Part shown: piece by piece, positions 9,136 through 17,625 of the stretch
How positions within the stretch are numbered: position 1 is the first letter of the stretch
How the letters are laid out: each line of letters opens with the position of its first letter
Source: an uncultured Alphaproteobacteria bacterium
GTDB taxonomy: Bacteria > Pseudomonadota > Alphaproteobacteria > HIMB59
Direction: 5' to 3'
Assembly (NCBI GenBank): GCA_902621205.1
Contig: CACNLH010000002.1
Coordinates: 1-64,000 of the forward strand
Length of the DNA: 64,000 nucleotides
The notes under the pieces: model-generated
Seen by the model: the letters and a program-made list of their open reading frames with translations, nothing else
Databases searched by the model: none
Told to the model about the DNA's origin: nothing
Translations under genes and position numbers: made by a program

Positions 9136-9689
9136 TCAAAGTTGCAGTTACAGGAAACATAGGATCAGGTAAAACTGAATTTATCAAATTTATTTCAGGG
9201 CTGGGTTTCTCTTGTATATCATCTGATTCTATAATAGCAAAATTATACAAAGATAGCCGTACTAGAAAAATAATTTTAGAAAAATTAAAACTTAATGATC
9301 ATAATTACAAACAAGAAATAATTAAAATGCTACAGAATGAAGAGTTCAATAGGAAACTCAAGAGAACAATATATCCTCTTCTATATTCCAAAAAAAAATT
9401 AATAGCCCAGAAGCATCAGTCTCATCAGCCAGTATTTTATGAAATTCCATTACTTTACGAAGAGAATTTGTTCAATAATTTTAATGTCACTGTATTCGTA
9501 AACTCGGACACTACTAAGAGGAAACAAAGAGTTTTAAACAGAGGCGTCTCTGAAGAATATTTTAAATTAATGAATAATAAGCAAATTAAAGAAAATATAA
9601 AAAAAAATAAATCAACTTTTACTGTAAACAATAATGGTTCAATCTTGAACTTACGCTTAAATATAATTAAATTATTAAATAAAATATGA
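9132..9689 (+). CDS. coaE: Dephospho-CoA kinase
   Basis: A 185-aa P-loop kinase that adds the 3'-phosphate in the last step of coenzyme A synthesis. The Walker A motif GNIGSGKT is at residues 8-15, and SSDSIIAKLY follows as the substrate Asp region. YEIPLLYEENL matches the conserved PLLFE motif. It overlaps aroE and dnaQ by 4 bp on each side. It is slightly shorter than most homologues, with a reduced CoA domain. Confidence 0.92.
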   Translation: MIKVAVTGNIGSGKTEFIKFISGLGFSCISSDSIIAKLYKDSRTRKIILEKLKLNDHNYKQEIIKMLQNEEFNRKLKRTIYPLLYSKKKLIAQKHQSHQPVFYEIPLLYEENLFNNFNVTVFVNSDTTKRKQRVLNRGVSEEYFKLMNNKQIKENIKKNKSTFTVNNNGSILNLRLNIIKLLNKI

Positions 9690-10366
9690 GAGAAATTATA
9701 CTTGATATTGAAACTACTGGCTTAAAATTTGAGGAAGGACACCGAATTATTGAAATTGGATGTATTGAACTTAATAAAAAAGAAGTTGGGGCAAACTATC
9801 ATGAATATATAAATCCTTCTAAAACCCTTTCCGAAGACAATATTAAAATACATGGAATAACTAATGAATATTTGACAGATAAGCCAATTTTTGAAGAGAT
9901 TGCTGACAGCTTCCTAGAATTTATCCATGATAGTTACATAGTCGCTCATAATGCATCTTTTGACATAGGCTTTTTAAACTTTGAGCTTGAGAAAATATCT
10001 AAACCAATAATATCGAAGGAGAGAGTTATAGACACAATTAAAATTGCTAGACAACGTTTTCCAGGGCAGCAAGTATCATTAGACGCACTTATAAAGAAAT
10101 TAAAAATCAATACACTTATAAATAGAGATCAACATGGTGCGTTAAAAGATGCTAAAATCCTAACTGATGTGTATTTGGAGTTACAAGGCATAAACCAAAT
10201 TGGATTAGAATTAAGTGATACTAAATTAGAAAAAATTAATCTAGCTAGTGAGCCGAATTATACATCCATCGTACTAACAAAAGAAGAGACAGAAGCCCAT
10301 AAAGAGTTTATAAAAAATAAAATACCTAATTCAAATTGGGTCAAAACGTTGAAAAATTATGAGTAG
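9686..10366 (+). CDS. dnaQ: DNA polymerase III epsilon subunit (3'-5' proofreading exonuclease)
   Basis: This is the 226-aa proofreading subunit of the replicative polymerase. The DEDDh exonuclease motifs are in order: DIETTG (Exo I) at residues 7-12, HNASFDIGFL (Exo II) near 91, and HGALKDA (Exo III with the general-base His) near 151. A short C-terminal tail for polymerase binding follows. In most alphaproteobacteria secB lies next to it on the other strand; here a Tim44-like gene follows at once with an 8-bp overlap. Confidence 0.95.
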   Translation: MREIILDIETTGLKFEEGHRIIEIGCIELNKKEVGANYHEYINPSKTLSEDNIKIHGITNEYLTDKPIFEEIADSFLEFIHDSYIVAHNASFDIGFLNFELEKISKPIISKERVIDTIKIARQRFPGQQVSLDALIKKLKINTLINRDQHGALKDAKILTDVYLELQGINQIGLELSDTKLEKINLASEPNYTSIVLTKEETEAHKEFIKNKIPNSNWVKTLKNYE

Positions 10367-10871
10367 TGAATTTATAGATATTGTGCTTTTTGGAGCTATT
10401 GCGATATTTTTAGTGTATCGCCTAAGGAGTATTCTTGGATCTTCTGACGGAAAAATTGTGAATATTAGAACAAAAAAAAATCCTCAATCGAAGTTTAAAC
10501 CTAAAATAGTACCAAAAAATGATAATAACGAATTTTTAGAAGGCGCTAATAAAGCATATGAAATGATCGTCCAGGCTTATCAGAGTAACAGTATTGAAAA
10601 AGTAAAAGATTTGCTTACACCTGAGGCAATGCAAGCGATGGAACAAGCAAAAGCACCCAAAGAAATTAAATTTTCAGAAGTAAAGAATAGTTCTATTTTA
10701 GATGATAAATCTGATGACCTAAGATTAGTTAAGTCTGTAAAGTTTGAAACCGAACATTATAATGTTGCAAACAACGAAATACTGAATGTTGTCGAAGAAT
10801 GGGGTTTTGAAAAAGATAAGAAATCCTCTGACCCTAATTGGAAGCTTTTTTCTATTAAACTTGTCTCATAA
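10359..10871 (+). CDS. Tim44/TimA-like inner-membrane protein, short form
   Basis: A 170-aa protein with an N-terminal membrane helix (residues 7-24, IVLFGAIAIFLVYRL) and a C-terminal Tim44-like domain. The family words FLEGANKAYEMIVQAY near residue 63 and the ending DPNWKLFSIKLVS are clear. Alphaproteobacterial TimA is usually longer, about 220 aa or more, so the linker and part of the domain are reduced. In mitochondria Tim44 anchors the import motor; the bacterial role is not settled. Its place after dnaQ and before the Smr gene is the family's normal context. Confidence 0.85.
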   Translation: MSSEFIDIVLFGAIAIFLVYRLRSILGSSDGKIVNIRTKKNPQSKFKPKIVPKNDNNEFLEGANKAYEMIVQAYQSNSIEKVKDLLTPEAMQAMEQAKAPKEIKFSEVKNSSILDDKSDDLRLVKSVKFETEHYNVANNEILNVVEEWGFEKDKKSSDPNWKLFSIKLVS

Positions 10872-11361
10872 AATTAAATTTAATTTAAATAAACTACAAA
10901 GTAAAAAACCATTAGAAGAGCAACCTAATGAAAAAATTAGTATTTCAATCGGTGGTTCTAGTGAGAACAAAAAAAAGAGTGATAATTTAGATAAAAAAAA
11001 TACAAAAGTAAAAAAAATTTTTTCTAAACCAGTTCTTTTAGATGCCAATCTTCATAAACAATTTAAAAATCATCACTTTAGCAAAATTGATTTACACGGA
11101 CTAACCGTTGACCAAGCATACCAAAAACTAATTGAATATTTTTCAATCAACTATAAGAGGAAGAGCTTATTCCATATTGTGGTAACAGGCCTTGGCAATA
11201 AAACTAACGGAGAGGAATTTTTTACAGGAAAGATAAGAAGACAATTTCCTTTTTGGTTAGACACAGAAAAATTTCAATTTATGATAAAATCGTATTCACC
11301 TTGTAGAATACAACATGGAGGTTTAGGTGCTTTTTATATTAAGTTAAGATCTAAAGAATAA
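10861..11361 (+). CDS. Smr-domain protein
   Basis: A 166-aa protein with a charged N-terminal half and a C-terminal Smr (MutS2-related) domain, a fold with nicking endonuclease or RNA-cleaving activity in several relatives. The domain begins with KIDLHGLTVDQAYQ and continues with HIVVTGLGNKTNG and HGGLGAFYIKL. A longer frame opens at 10786 inside the Tim44-like gene, but the TTG at 10861 gives the usual family N-terminus (MSHKIKF) and only an 11-bp overlap. The 3' end overlaps the convergent hslU end by 11 bp. Confidence 0.85.
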   Translation: MSHKIKFNLNKLQSKKPLEEQPNEKISISIGGSSENKKKSDNLDKKNTKVKKIFSKPVLLDANLHKQFKNHHFSKIDLHGLTVDQAYQKLIEYFSINYKRKSLFHIVVTGLGNKTNGEEFFTGKIRRQFPFWLDTEKFQFMIKSYSPCRIQHGGLGAFYIKLRSKE

Positions 11362-12664
11362 ACTTCTTCTCATCGGTAGGTTTGATTTCTGACTTAACTG
11401 CGTCGGTAACCCACGCCTTATTTACAACTTCAGTTTTTTGATCACTTAGGTTTGCATCAAAACTAATTCTCTCAAGAATTTTTTCAAACATTGTTTGTAA
11501 TCGTCGTGCGCCAATATTTTCAACCTCAGTATTTATTTGTTCAGTTAAGGCTGCTATTTCCTCTAAAGCCTCATCTTCAAAATGAAGTTCAATATTTTCT
11601 GTTGCAAATAGTGACTTATATTGTTTGGTTAAGCTATTATCAGTTTCTTTTAAAATTCTAATAAAATCATCTTTTTTAAGTGCATTTAGTCTAACTCTTA
11701 CAGGCAACCTTCCTTGAAGTTCTGGGAGTAAATCACTTGGTTTGGATTGATGAAAAGCACCCGATGCAATGAATAATATATGATTTGTCTCGATAGTTCC
11801 ATATTTTGTGCTTACAACTGTTCCCTCAATAAGTGGGAGTAAATCTCTTTGCACACCTTCTCTTGAAACATCTCCACCTCGTCTCTCACTATTGGGCGCA
11901 ATTTTGTCAATTTCATCAATAAATACTATTCCACTTTCCTGAACACTTTTAATCGCATTTTGAACAACATTTTGCTTTTCTGCAATTTTCTCTATTTCTT
12001 CTTGAATTAGCGGCTCATAAGCTTCACCTATTTTAAGTTTTGTTTTCTTTTTATTTTTTAATCCTTTGCCAAATATATCGTTCATATTAATCATTCCCAT
12101 TTGAGCGCCAGGCATTCCTGGTATGTCCAATGATTGAAAAGGATTGGATTTTTGATCTAATGCTATTTCGATATCTTTATCATTAAGTTGATTATCTCTG
12201 AGCATAGATCGAAATTTTTCCTTTGTTTCTTCACTTGGGTTGTCACCAAGCAGTGCCTTTAAAACAATTTCTTCTGCATTTGTTTTGGCCTCATCTATAA
12301 AGCGATCTCTTATCTTTTTCTTTTCCAAATTAATTGCAACCTCAATCAAATCTCTAATTATTTGTTCAACATCTCTACCGACGTATCCAATCTCTGTAAA
12401 TTTAGTTGCCTCTACTTTTATAAACGGTGATTGTGTAAGTTTAGCTAATTTTCTTGCAATCTCAGTTTTACCGCAACCTGTTGGCCCAATCATTAATATA
12501 TTCTTAGGGATTATATCATCTCTGAGCGTCTCATCTTTTACATTTAATCTTCTCCAACGATTTCGAAGAGCAATTGCGACCGCTTTTTTTGCATCATCTT
12601 GTCCTATAACATAACGGTCAAGTTCTTCTTTGATAACTTTTGGTGTAAGGGATTGGCTATCCAT
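11351..12664 (-). CDS. hslU: HslU, ATPase subunit of the HslUV protease
   Basis: An AAA+ unfoldase of 437 aa that feeds substrates to HslV. The N-terminus has LTPKVIKEELDRYVIGQDDAK, the Walker A motif GPTGCGKT is at 60-67, and the pore loop EIGYVGRDV and Walker B GIVFIDEIDKIA follow. The I-domain insertion spans roughly residues 110-235. The C-terminus EKKFIL is the tail that docks into HslV. Its start and the hslV stop share one base (TAATG). Confidence 0.97.
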   Translation of the reverse strand: MDSQSLTPKVIKEELDRYVIGQDDAKKAVAIALRNRWRRLNVKDETLRDDIIPKNILMIGPTGCGKTEIARKLAKLTQSPFIKVEATKFTEIGYVGRDVEQIIRDLIEVAINLEKKKIRDRFIDEAKTNAEEIVLKALLGDNPSEETKEKFRSMLRDNQLNDKDIEIALDQKSNPFQSLDIPGMPGAQMGMINMNDIFGKGLKNKKKTKLKIGEAYEPLIQEEIEKIAEKQNVVQNAIKSVQESGIVFIDEIDKIAPNSERRGGDVSREGVQRDLLPLIEGTVVSTKYGTIETNHILFIASGAFHQSKPSDLLPELQGRLPVRVRLNALKKDDFIRILKETDNSLTKQYKSLFATENIELHFEDEALEEIAALTEQINTEVENIGARRLQTMFEKILERISFDANLSDQKTEVVNKAWVTDAVKSEIKPTDEKKFIL

Positions 12665-13215
12665 TAAATTTTTATTTCAGCAATATTTAAAGTTTCATTT
12701 GTATATATACAAAGTTCAGCTGCTACTTTAAGAGACTCAGTTGCAATTTCTTTTGCGGTCAAATCAGATTTTCTTTTTAAAGCCTTTGCTGCACTGAGTG
12801 CAAAGTTGCCACCTGACCCAATTGCAACAATACCTTCCTGAGGTTCCAGAACGTCCCCAGTTCCACTTATAAGAAATGTTTCACTTTTATCAGCGGCTAT
12901 AATCATTGACTCTAATCTTCTAAGATACCTGTCGGTTCTCCAATCTTTAGCTAACTCAACACAGGCCCTTTTTAAGTTATATGAAAATTCTTCACATTTT
13001 TTTTCCAATCTATCAAATAGAGTTAAAGCATCAGCAGTCGATCCAGCAAATCCAACTATAATTTGGTCATTATGAAATGTTCTAATTTTATTGGCATTTG
13101 ACTTAATGACAGATGTTCCCAAGGTTACTTGTCCATCGGATGCTATTACAACACTTTTATTGTCTCGTACACAAACAACAGTTGTTGAGCGTATTATTGT
13201 TTTATTTTTATCCAT
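12664..13215 (-). CDS. hslV: HslV, peptidase subunit of the HslUV protease
   Basis: A proteasome-beta-like threonine peptidase of 183 aa. Alignment to the family places the catalytic Thr at residue 11 (TTVVCVRD), so a ten-residue leader must be removed. SDGQVTLG, the Lys of NANKIRTF and GSGGNFALSAAKAL are intact. No sigma-32-like promoter is evident in the 38-bp gap upstream, unlike at dnaK. hisB starts divergently from the same gap. Confidence 0.96.
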   Translation of the reverse strand: MDKNKTIIRSTTVVCVRDNKSVVIASDGQVTLGTSVIKSNANKIRTFHNDQIIVGFAGSTADALTLFDRLEKKCEEFSYNLKRACVELAKDWRTDRYLRRLESMIIAADKSETFLISGTGDVLEPQEGIVAIGSGGNFALSAAKALKRKSDLTAKEIATESLKVAAELCIYTNETLNIAEIKI

Positions 13216-13253
13216 TATTCCTATAAATATAGGTACTAAATAGCTGATTACAA

Positions 13254-13838
13254 ATGCGTGAATTTACATTCAATAGAGACACAAAAGAGACAAAAATATC
13301 AATAAAAATTAACCTTGATGGTTCTGGAGTAAATAAAATTGATACTGGGATTCCTTTTTTTGATCATATGCTTCAACAAATAAGCACCCACAGTTTGATA
13401 GATTTAGATTTAAAATGTGATGGCGACCTAAAAGTAGATATGCACCATACTGTCGAAGATGTCGGTATTGCCCTAGGAGAGAGTATAAAAAATGCTCTTG
13501 GTGATAAAAAAGGTATAACACGATTTGCATACTCTTATGTTTCTTTTGATGAAACATTAACAAGGTCAGTAATTGATCTTTGTAATCGCCCGTATTTTAT
13601 TTGGAATGTAAAAACATCATTAGAAAAAGTTGGTGAAATGGACCAAGAGTTATTTTTAGAATTTTTTAAATCTATAGTTACTGAGTCAAGAATGAATTGC
13701 CATATCGAAACTTTATATGGAAAAAATAATCACCATATTATTGAAAGTTGTTTTAAATCATTTGCGCTATCCTTGAAAAAAGCAATATCAATTGATCCAA
13801 GAAAAACAAATATTCCAAGCTCCAAAGGGAAACTTTGA
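13254..13838 (+). CDS. hisB: Imidazoleglycerol-phosphate dehydratase
   Basis: A 194-aa Mn-dependent enzyme of histidine synthesis. Metal-binding words are seen in order: FFDHMLQQISTHSLID near residue 35, DMHHTVEDVGIALGE near 63, and NHHIIESCFKSFALSL near 160. It is the single-domain form, without the N-terminal phosphatase of enterobacteria. It opens the rightward run hisB-hisH-hisA-hisF-HIT, in which all genes overlap by 4-8 bp. Confidence 0.96.
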   Translation: MREFTFNRDTKETKISIKINLDGSGVNKIDTGIPFFDHMLQQISTHSLIDLDLKCDGDLKVDMHHTVEDVGIALGESIKNALGDKKGITRFAYSYVSFDETLTRSVIDLCNRPYFIWNVKTSLEKVGEMDQELFLEFFKSIVTESRMNCHIETLYGKNNHHIIESCFKSFALSLKKAISIDPRKTNIPSSKGKL

Positions 13839-14464
13839 AAAAAAAAGTCATAGGACTTATTGACGGGCAATCTGGAAATATTGGATCGATTACTAAAGCA
13901 ATCAAAGATATTATTAAAGGAAGGCCATACCAATTAAAAATTATTAAAAGTCATTTCAATTATTCTTCGTTCGATAAAATCATTTTGCCTGGACAAGGTG
14001 CTTATGCCACTCTTATGTCAAATTTAAAAAGATTTAAAATTATTAAACCACTAAAAAAATACTTAGAAAATAACTCATCATATTTAGGTATTTGCGTTGG
14101 AATGCAAATCTTGTCTAATCAAGGTTACGAAGATAAAATTACAAAAGGACTAGGAATTATAAACGGAGATATTAAAAAATTTAGAAATAAAAAACTTATA
14201 ATTCCTCATATGGGTTGGAACACTATTAACTTAAACAAAGTTGACACCATTATTACAAATAGTTTTGACAAGAGGGACTTTTATTTTGTTCATAGTTATA
14301 TTTTCCAAAACATTAAAAAATCAGACGTTTTAGCCTTCACTCTTTATGGTCAAAAATTCCCTTCTATTGTAAAGAAAGGCAATATTTATGGAGTACAATT
14401 TCATCCTGAAAAAAGCCACAAACATGGACTAAATTTGATAAAAAATTACATTTTGAAATCATGA
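13835..14464 (+). CDS. hisH: Imidazole glycerol phosphate synthase, glutaminase subunit HisH
   Basis: A class I glutamine amidotransferase of 209 aa that passes ammonia to HisF. The N-terminal IDGQSGNIGSI replaces the usual DYGxGN. The nucleophile is Cys87 in GICVGMQIL, and the His/Glu of the triad lie in YGVQFHPEKS near residue 190. The start is a TTG that overlaps the hisB stop as TTGA; no ATG is available before the catalytic domain. The hisBHAF run continues with a 4-bp overlap to hisA. Confidence 0.94.
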   Translation: MKKKVIGLIDGQSGNIGSITKAIKDIIKGRPYQLKIIKSHFNYSSFDKIILPGQGAYATLMSNLKRFKIIKPLKKYLENNSSYLGICVGMQILSNQGYEDKITKGLGIINGDIKKFRNKKLIIPHMGWNTINLNKVDTIITNSFDKRDFYFVHSYIFQNIKKSDVLAFTLYGQKFPSIVKKGNIYGVQFHPEKSHKHGLNLIKNYILKS

Positions 14465-15171
14465 ATATATTCCCAGCAATTGACATAATAGACGGAAAAT
14501 GTGTGAGATTAACCAAAGGCATCGCCGATGATAAAACAATCTATAAATATTCTCCCCTTGATATGGCTAAAACATATCAAGATGCAGGTTTCAATACTAT
14601 CCACGTTGTCGACTTAGATGCCACTTTAGGCAAAGGTAATAATAATCAGGTTCTGAGCCAAATTAGAAGAAAAATTGATATCAATATCGAAGTTGCTGGC
14701 GGTATAAGAAGCAAAGATGCTGTAATTGATAAAATTAACGAAGGATTTAATACAATCGTAATTGGAACCTTTGCAATAAAAAATATTGATGAAGTTTTAA
14801 ACCTTGATGATTCTTTAATTGAAAAACTATCCATTGCTTTGGATATAAAAGATAATCAAATTGCTTCTAATGGCTGGCAAGAAACAACTAATCAATCTAT
14901 ACAGCATATAATAGATAAATATAACGACCGCCCTATTCACTCATACTTTGTTACTGACGTTGCAAACGATGGTATGTTGTCTGGCTTAAATATGGACACG
15001 TTTAATACAATAAAAAAATTAACTAACAAACACATTACCATCGGAGGAGGGGTTAAGAACCTTAATGATATTGAATTGAGTAGATCAAATGGTTTCGATA
15101 ATGTTGTTGTAGGAAAAGCTATATATGAAAATAAAATATCTATAGATAGTCTGGTCCAGTTTAATGCTTAA
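14461..15171 (+). CDS. hisA: ProFAR isomerase HisA
   Basis: A 236-aa TIM-barrel isomerase of histidine synthesis. The catalytic Asp of FPAIDIIDGKCVRLTKG is at residue 8, and HVVDLDATLG, EVAGGIRS and FVTDVANDGML (second Asp) follow. Phosphate-binding glycines are seen in TIGGGVKNL. It overlaps hisH by 4 bp and hisF by 8 bp. Confidence 0.96.
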   Translation: MNIFPAIDIIDGKCVRLTKGIADDKTIYKYSPLDMAKTYQDAGFNTIHVVDLDATLGKGNNNQVLSQIRRKIDINIEVAGGIRSKDAVIDKINEGFNTIVIGTFAIKNIDEVLNLDDSLIEKLSIALDIKDNQIASNGWQETTNQSIQHIIDKYNDRPIHSYFVTDVANDGMLSGLNMDTFNTIKKLTNKHITIGGGVKNLNDIELSRSNGFDNVVVGKAIYENKISIDSLVQFNA

Positions 15172-15916
15172 GACAAGAATAATTCCATGTCTTGATGTTA
15201 TTAAAAATAAAGTTGTTAAGGGTGTTAATTTCAGAAACATAAGAGTCATGGGCAATGCAGTTGAAATGGCAAAATATTACTCTTTATCAGGGGCTGATGA
15301 GCTTTGTATGCTTGATATAAATGCATCATATCAAAAAAGAAAAACATTTATTAAAACTGTTGAGTCAATAGCTAAGGTTATAAATATCCCTTTAACCGTA
15401 GGTGGAGGAGTTTCAGATTTAAGTGATATAACAGATTTGCTTAATGCTGGAGCAGATAAAGTATCAATTAATTCCGCAGCAGTAAAAAATCCAAAATTAA
15501 TTAGACAAGCCTCATTGAGACATGGCTCTCAATGCATAGTCGTAGCAATTGATGGAAAAAGGCACAAAGATAAAATGAGAGTTGTTATAAAGGGTGGAAG
15601 AGAAATCACGAAAAATGAACTTATTTCTTGGGCAAAGAAGGTTCAATCTCTAGGTGCCGGAGAAATATTAATGACCTCAATGGATACAGATGGTGTTCAA
15701 AATGGTTTCGATAGCAATATGCTAAAAAAAGTAACTAGTAATGTAAATATTCCTGTAATTGCAAGTGGCGGTGTTGGAAGTCTAGAGCATTTTTATTTAG
15801 GTCATTTGACAAGATCCACTGGTTTGTTAGCTGCGAGTGTATTTCACTCTAGAAAATATAAAATTAAGACTGTAAAAAAATATCTTATTAATAAAGGTGT
15901 CCCTGTCAGATTATGA
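15164..15916 (+). CDS. hisF: Imidazole glycerol phosphate synthase, cyclase subunit HisF
   Basis: A 250-aa TIM barrel that closes the imidazole ring. The catalytic Asp11 is in RIIPCLDVIKNKVVKGVNF and the second catalytic Asp near residue 128 in CIVVAIDGK. LMTSMDTDGVQNGFD and VIASGGVGS complete the family pattern. HisG, hisD, hisC, hisE and hisI are not in this window. Confidence 0.97.
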   Translation: MLKTRIIPCLDVIKNKVVKGVNFRNIRVMGNAVEMAKYYSLSGADELCMLDINASYQKRKTFIKTVESIAKVINIPLTVGGGVSDLSDITDLLNAGADKVSINSAAVKNPKLIRQASLRHGSQCIVVAIDGKRHKDKMRVVIKGGREITKNELISWAKKVQSLGAGEILMTSMDTDGVQNGFDSNMLKKVTSNVNIPVIASGGVGSLEHFYLGHLTRSTGLLAASVFHSRKYKIKTVKKYLINKGVPVRL

Positions 15917-16248
15917 GATATGATAAAGAAAATATTTTTGCAAAAATTTTAAAAGGTGAAATTCCTTGTGATAAGGTTTTTGAAAATAATAATGTGCTTT
16001 CATTCAAAGACATTAATCCTCAAGCAAAAACGCATATTCTAATAATTCCCAAGAGGCCATTCTTAGATATATCTGATTTCTTACAAAATGCGGATAATCT
16101 TTATCAAAGCAATTTTTGGAAATCTGTCGATGAAATTATAAATATTTTAGGCCTAAGAGATAAAGGTTTTCAAATTAAGACACACAAAGGTAAAGACGGC
16201 GGCCAAGAGGTATTTCATTTTCATCTGCATTTGTTGGCAGAAATTTAG
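15913..16248 (+). CDS. HIT-family (Hint-like) nucleotide hydrolase
   Basis: A 111-aa histidine-triad protein. The N-terminal NIFAKILKGEIPCDKVFE is the classic HIT start, and the active site FHFHLHLL is at the C-terminus. Such proteins cleave purine nucleoside phosphoramidates and acyl-adenylates. It overlaps hisF by 4 bp; a HIT gene at the end of the his run is common in alphaproteobacteria. It ends one base before the convergent BON lipoprotein gene. Confidence 0.93.
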   Translation: MRYDKENIFAKILKGEIPCDKVFENNNVLSFKDINPQAKTHILIIPKRPFLDISDFLQNADNLYQSNFWKSVDEIINILGLRDKGFQIKTHKGKDGGQEVFHFHLHLLAEI

Positions 16249-16249
16249 G

Positions 16250-16813
16250 CTATCTTGCTTGAATATAATTAATTATATCTAAAACGCCTTTTATACTTTT
16301 AGCGTGTTCAATTACCATATCTACCTCTTTTTGATCACTGGAAACACCAAAAAGATATACAATTTGTTTTTGCACTTCAAAATCGTATTTAAATTTTTTT
16401 ATATTAGAGTCTGTAAAAATCTTTGTAAAAAGTTGTGTACTAATAAATTTGTCTTTAGCTATATCATCAAGCCCATATCCAGTATCAATTGAAATTTCAT
16501 TTAGCACTTCGTTAACACCATCCTGTTGCCAAGCAATTCTTACTGCCTCTAGGCGCATGTCGCCGTAAGGAACTACACCTGTTAAAAGAACTTTACCCAA
16601 TTCAACTTCAACATCAATCCTTGTAAATAAAGTTGCATCGTAAGAGAAATATTTTTCTTTTATACCAAGCTTAATAGTTGCATCATCCCAACTTTCACTA
16701 AATGTTTTTTCATCTTCGTTTTCCTTAATGACAGTTTTTGCGCCTGTAGATACTAGTGACGGGCCACAGCCAATAAAAAATACTGACAGTAGAATTATAA
16801 AATGCTTAGTCAT
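16250..16813 (-). CDS. BON-domain lipoprotein
   Basis: A 187-aa envelope protein. The signal peptide ends in a lipobox with Cys16 (VFFIGCG), so it is probably lipid-anchored. Two BON domains follow: one with VEVELGKVLLTGVVPYGD and VNEVLNEISID, and a second ending KGVLDIINYIQ. BON domains bind phospholipid or stabilise the envelope (OsmY/DolP-type). Its start overlaps rsmI by 8 bp, so the two are cotranscribed, as in other alphaproteobacteria. Confidence 0.88.
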   Translation of the reverse strand: MTKHFIILLSVFFIGCGPSLVSTGAKTVIKENEDEKTFSESWDDATIKLGIKEKYFSYDATLFTRIDVEVELGKVLLTGVVPYGDMRLEAVRIAWQQDGVNEVLNEISIDTGYGLDDIAKDKFISTQLFTKIFTDSNIKKFKYDFEVQKQIVYLFGVSSDQKEVDMVIEHAKSIKGVLDIINYIQAR

Positions 16814-17624
16814 TTTTTAAACCAATTGATAATTTATAAAAATCATTCCTTGATATTTTATACTTACTTTTAAGCTGTTGATAAGCCTTTTTTATACCTA
16901 CATCATTAATTATCGTCTTTATTTCTATAATATTGAAGTCATTAATCTTGTCAGTCTCTTTTTCAATGCTAACTGCTAAAACTAACTCACCTTTAATTTC
17001 AGAGTAATTAAAATCTTCATAATTATTGTAATCTATATAAATTCTCTCCTCATATAATTTAGTTAGTTCTCTAAGTATTACAATTTCAAATGTTTCCGAA
17101 ATAGATGCAATAGCATATACATCCTTTTGTAATTGTTGTTTAGTTGAGTAAATTATTAAATTATTAACTTTATTATTAAAAAGAATTTTTTCTTTATGAT
17201 CTTTTTTTTTTGGAAGAAAACCAATAAAAGTAAATTTTTTTTTATTTAAGAAACCACTTAATTGAATGCCTGAAATTAGAGCACTAGCACCAGGTATTGA
17301 ATATACTTTTATGTGATTTTTAAACAAAAAATTTATTAATTGACTCCCAGGGTCTGATATAAGGGGAGAACCAGAGTCTGATATCAATGATATCACTTGA
17401 TTAGATTTTAATAATTTATATATGTAACCTTTCTTTTTGTTAAAGTCGTGATCAGTATACTTAGACAATGATGTTTTGATGTCATATCTTTTCAAAAGCT
17501 TTTTACTATTAGTGGTGTTCTCACATAAAATTAAATTAGAATTTTTTAAAACATTTATAGCTCTTAATGTGATATCATCTAAATTTCCTATGGGAGTTGA
17601 AACTAAATAGAGACCCGGGTTCAT
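16806..17624 (-). CDS. rsmI: 16S rRNA (cytidine-1402-2'-O) methyltransferase RsmI
   Basis: A 272-aa tetrapyrrole-methylase-fold enzyme that methylates C1402 of 16S rRNA. The N-terminus GLYLVSTPIGNLDDITLRA is diagnostic, and ISDSGSPLISDPGSQL and YSIPGASALISGIQLSG follow. FTFIGFLPKKK and the IYSTKQQL/ILRELTKLYEE segments complete it. The start codon is one base from the start of the divergent lipoprotein gene at 17626. Confidence 0.95.
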   Translation of the reverse strand: MNPGLYLVSTPIGNLDDITLRAINVLKNSNLILCENTTNSKKLLKRYDIKTSLSKYTDHDFNKKKGYIYKLLKSNQVISLISDSGSPLISDPGSQLINFLFKNHIKVYSIPGASALISGIQLSGFLNKKKFTFIGFLPKKKDHKEKILFNNKVNNLIIYSTKQQLQKDVYAIASISETFEIVILRELTKLYEERIYIDYNNYEDFNYSEIKGELVLAVSIEKETDKINDFNIIEIKTIINDVGIKKAYQQLKSKYKISRNDFYKLSIGLKND

Positions 17625-17625
17625 T

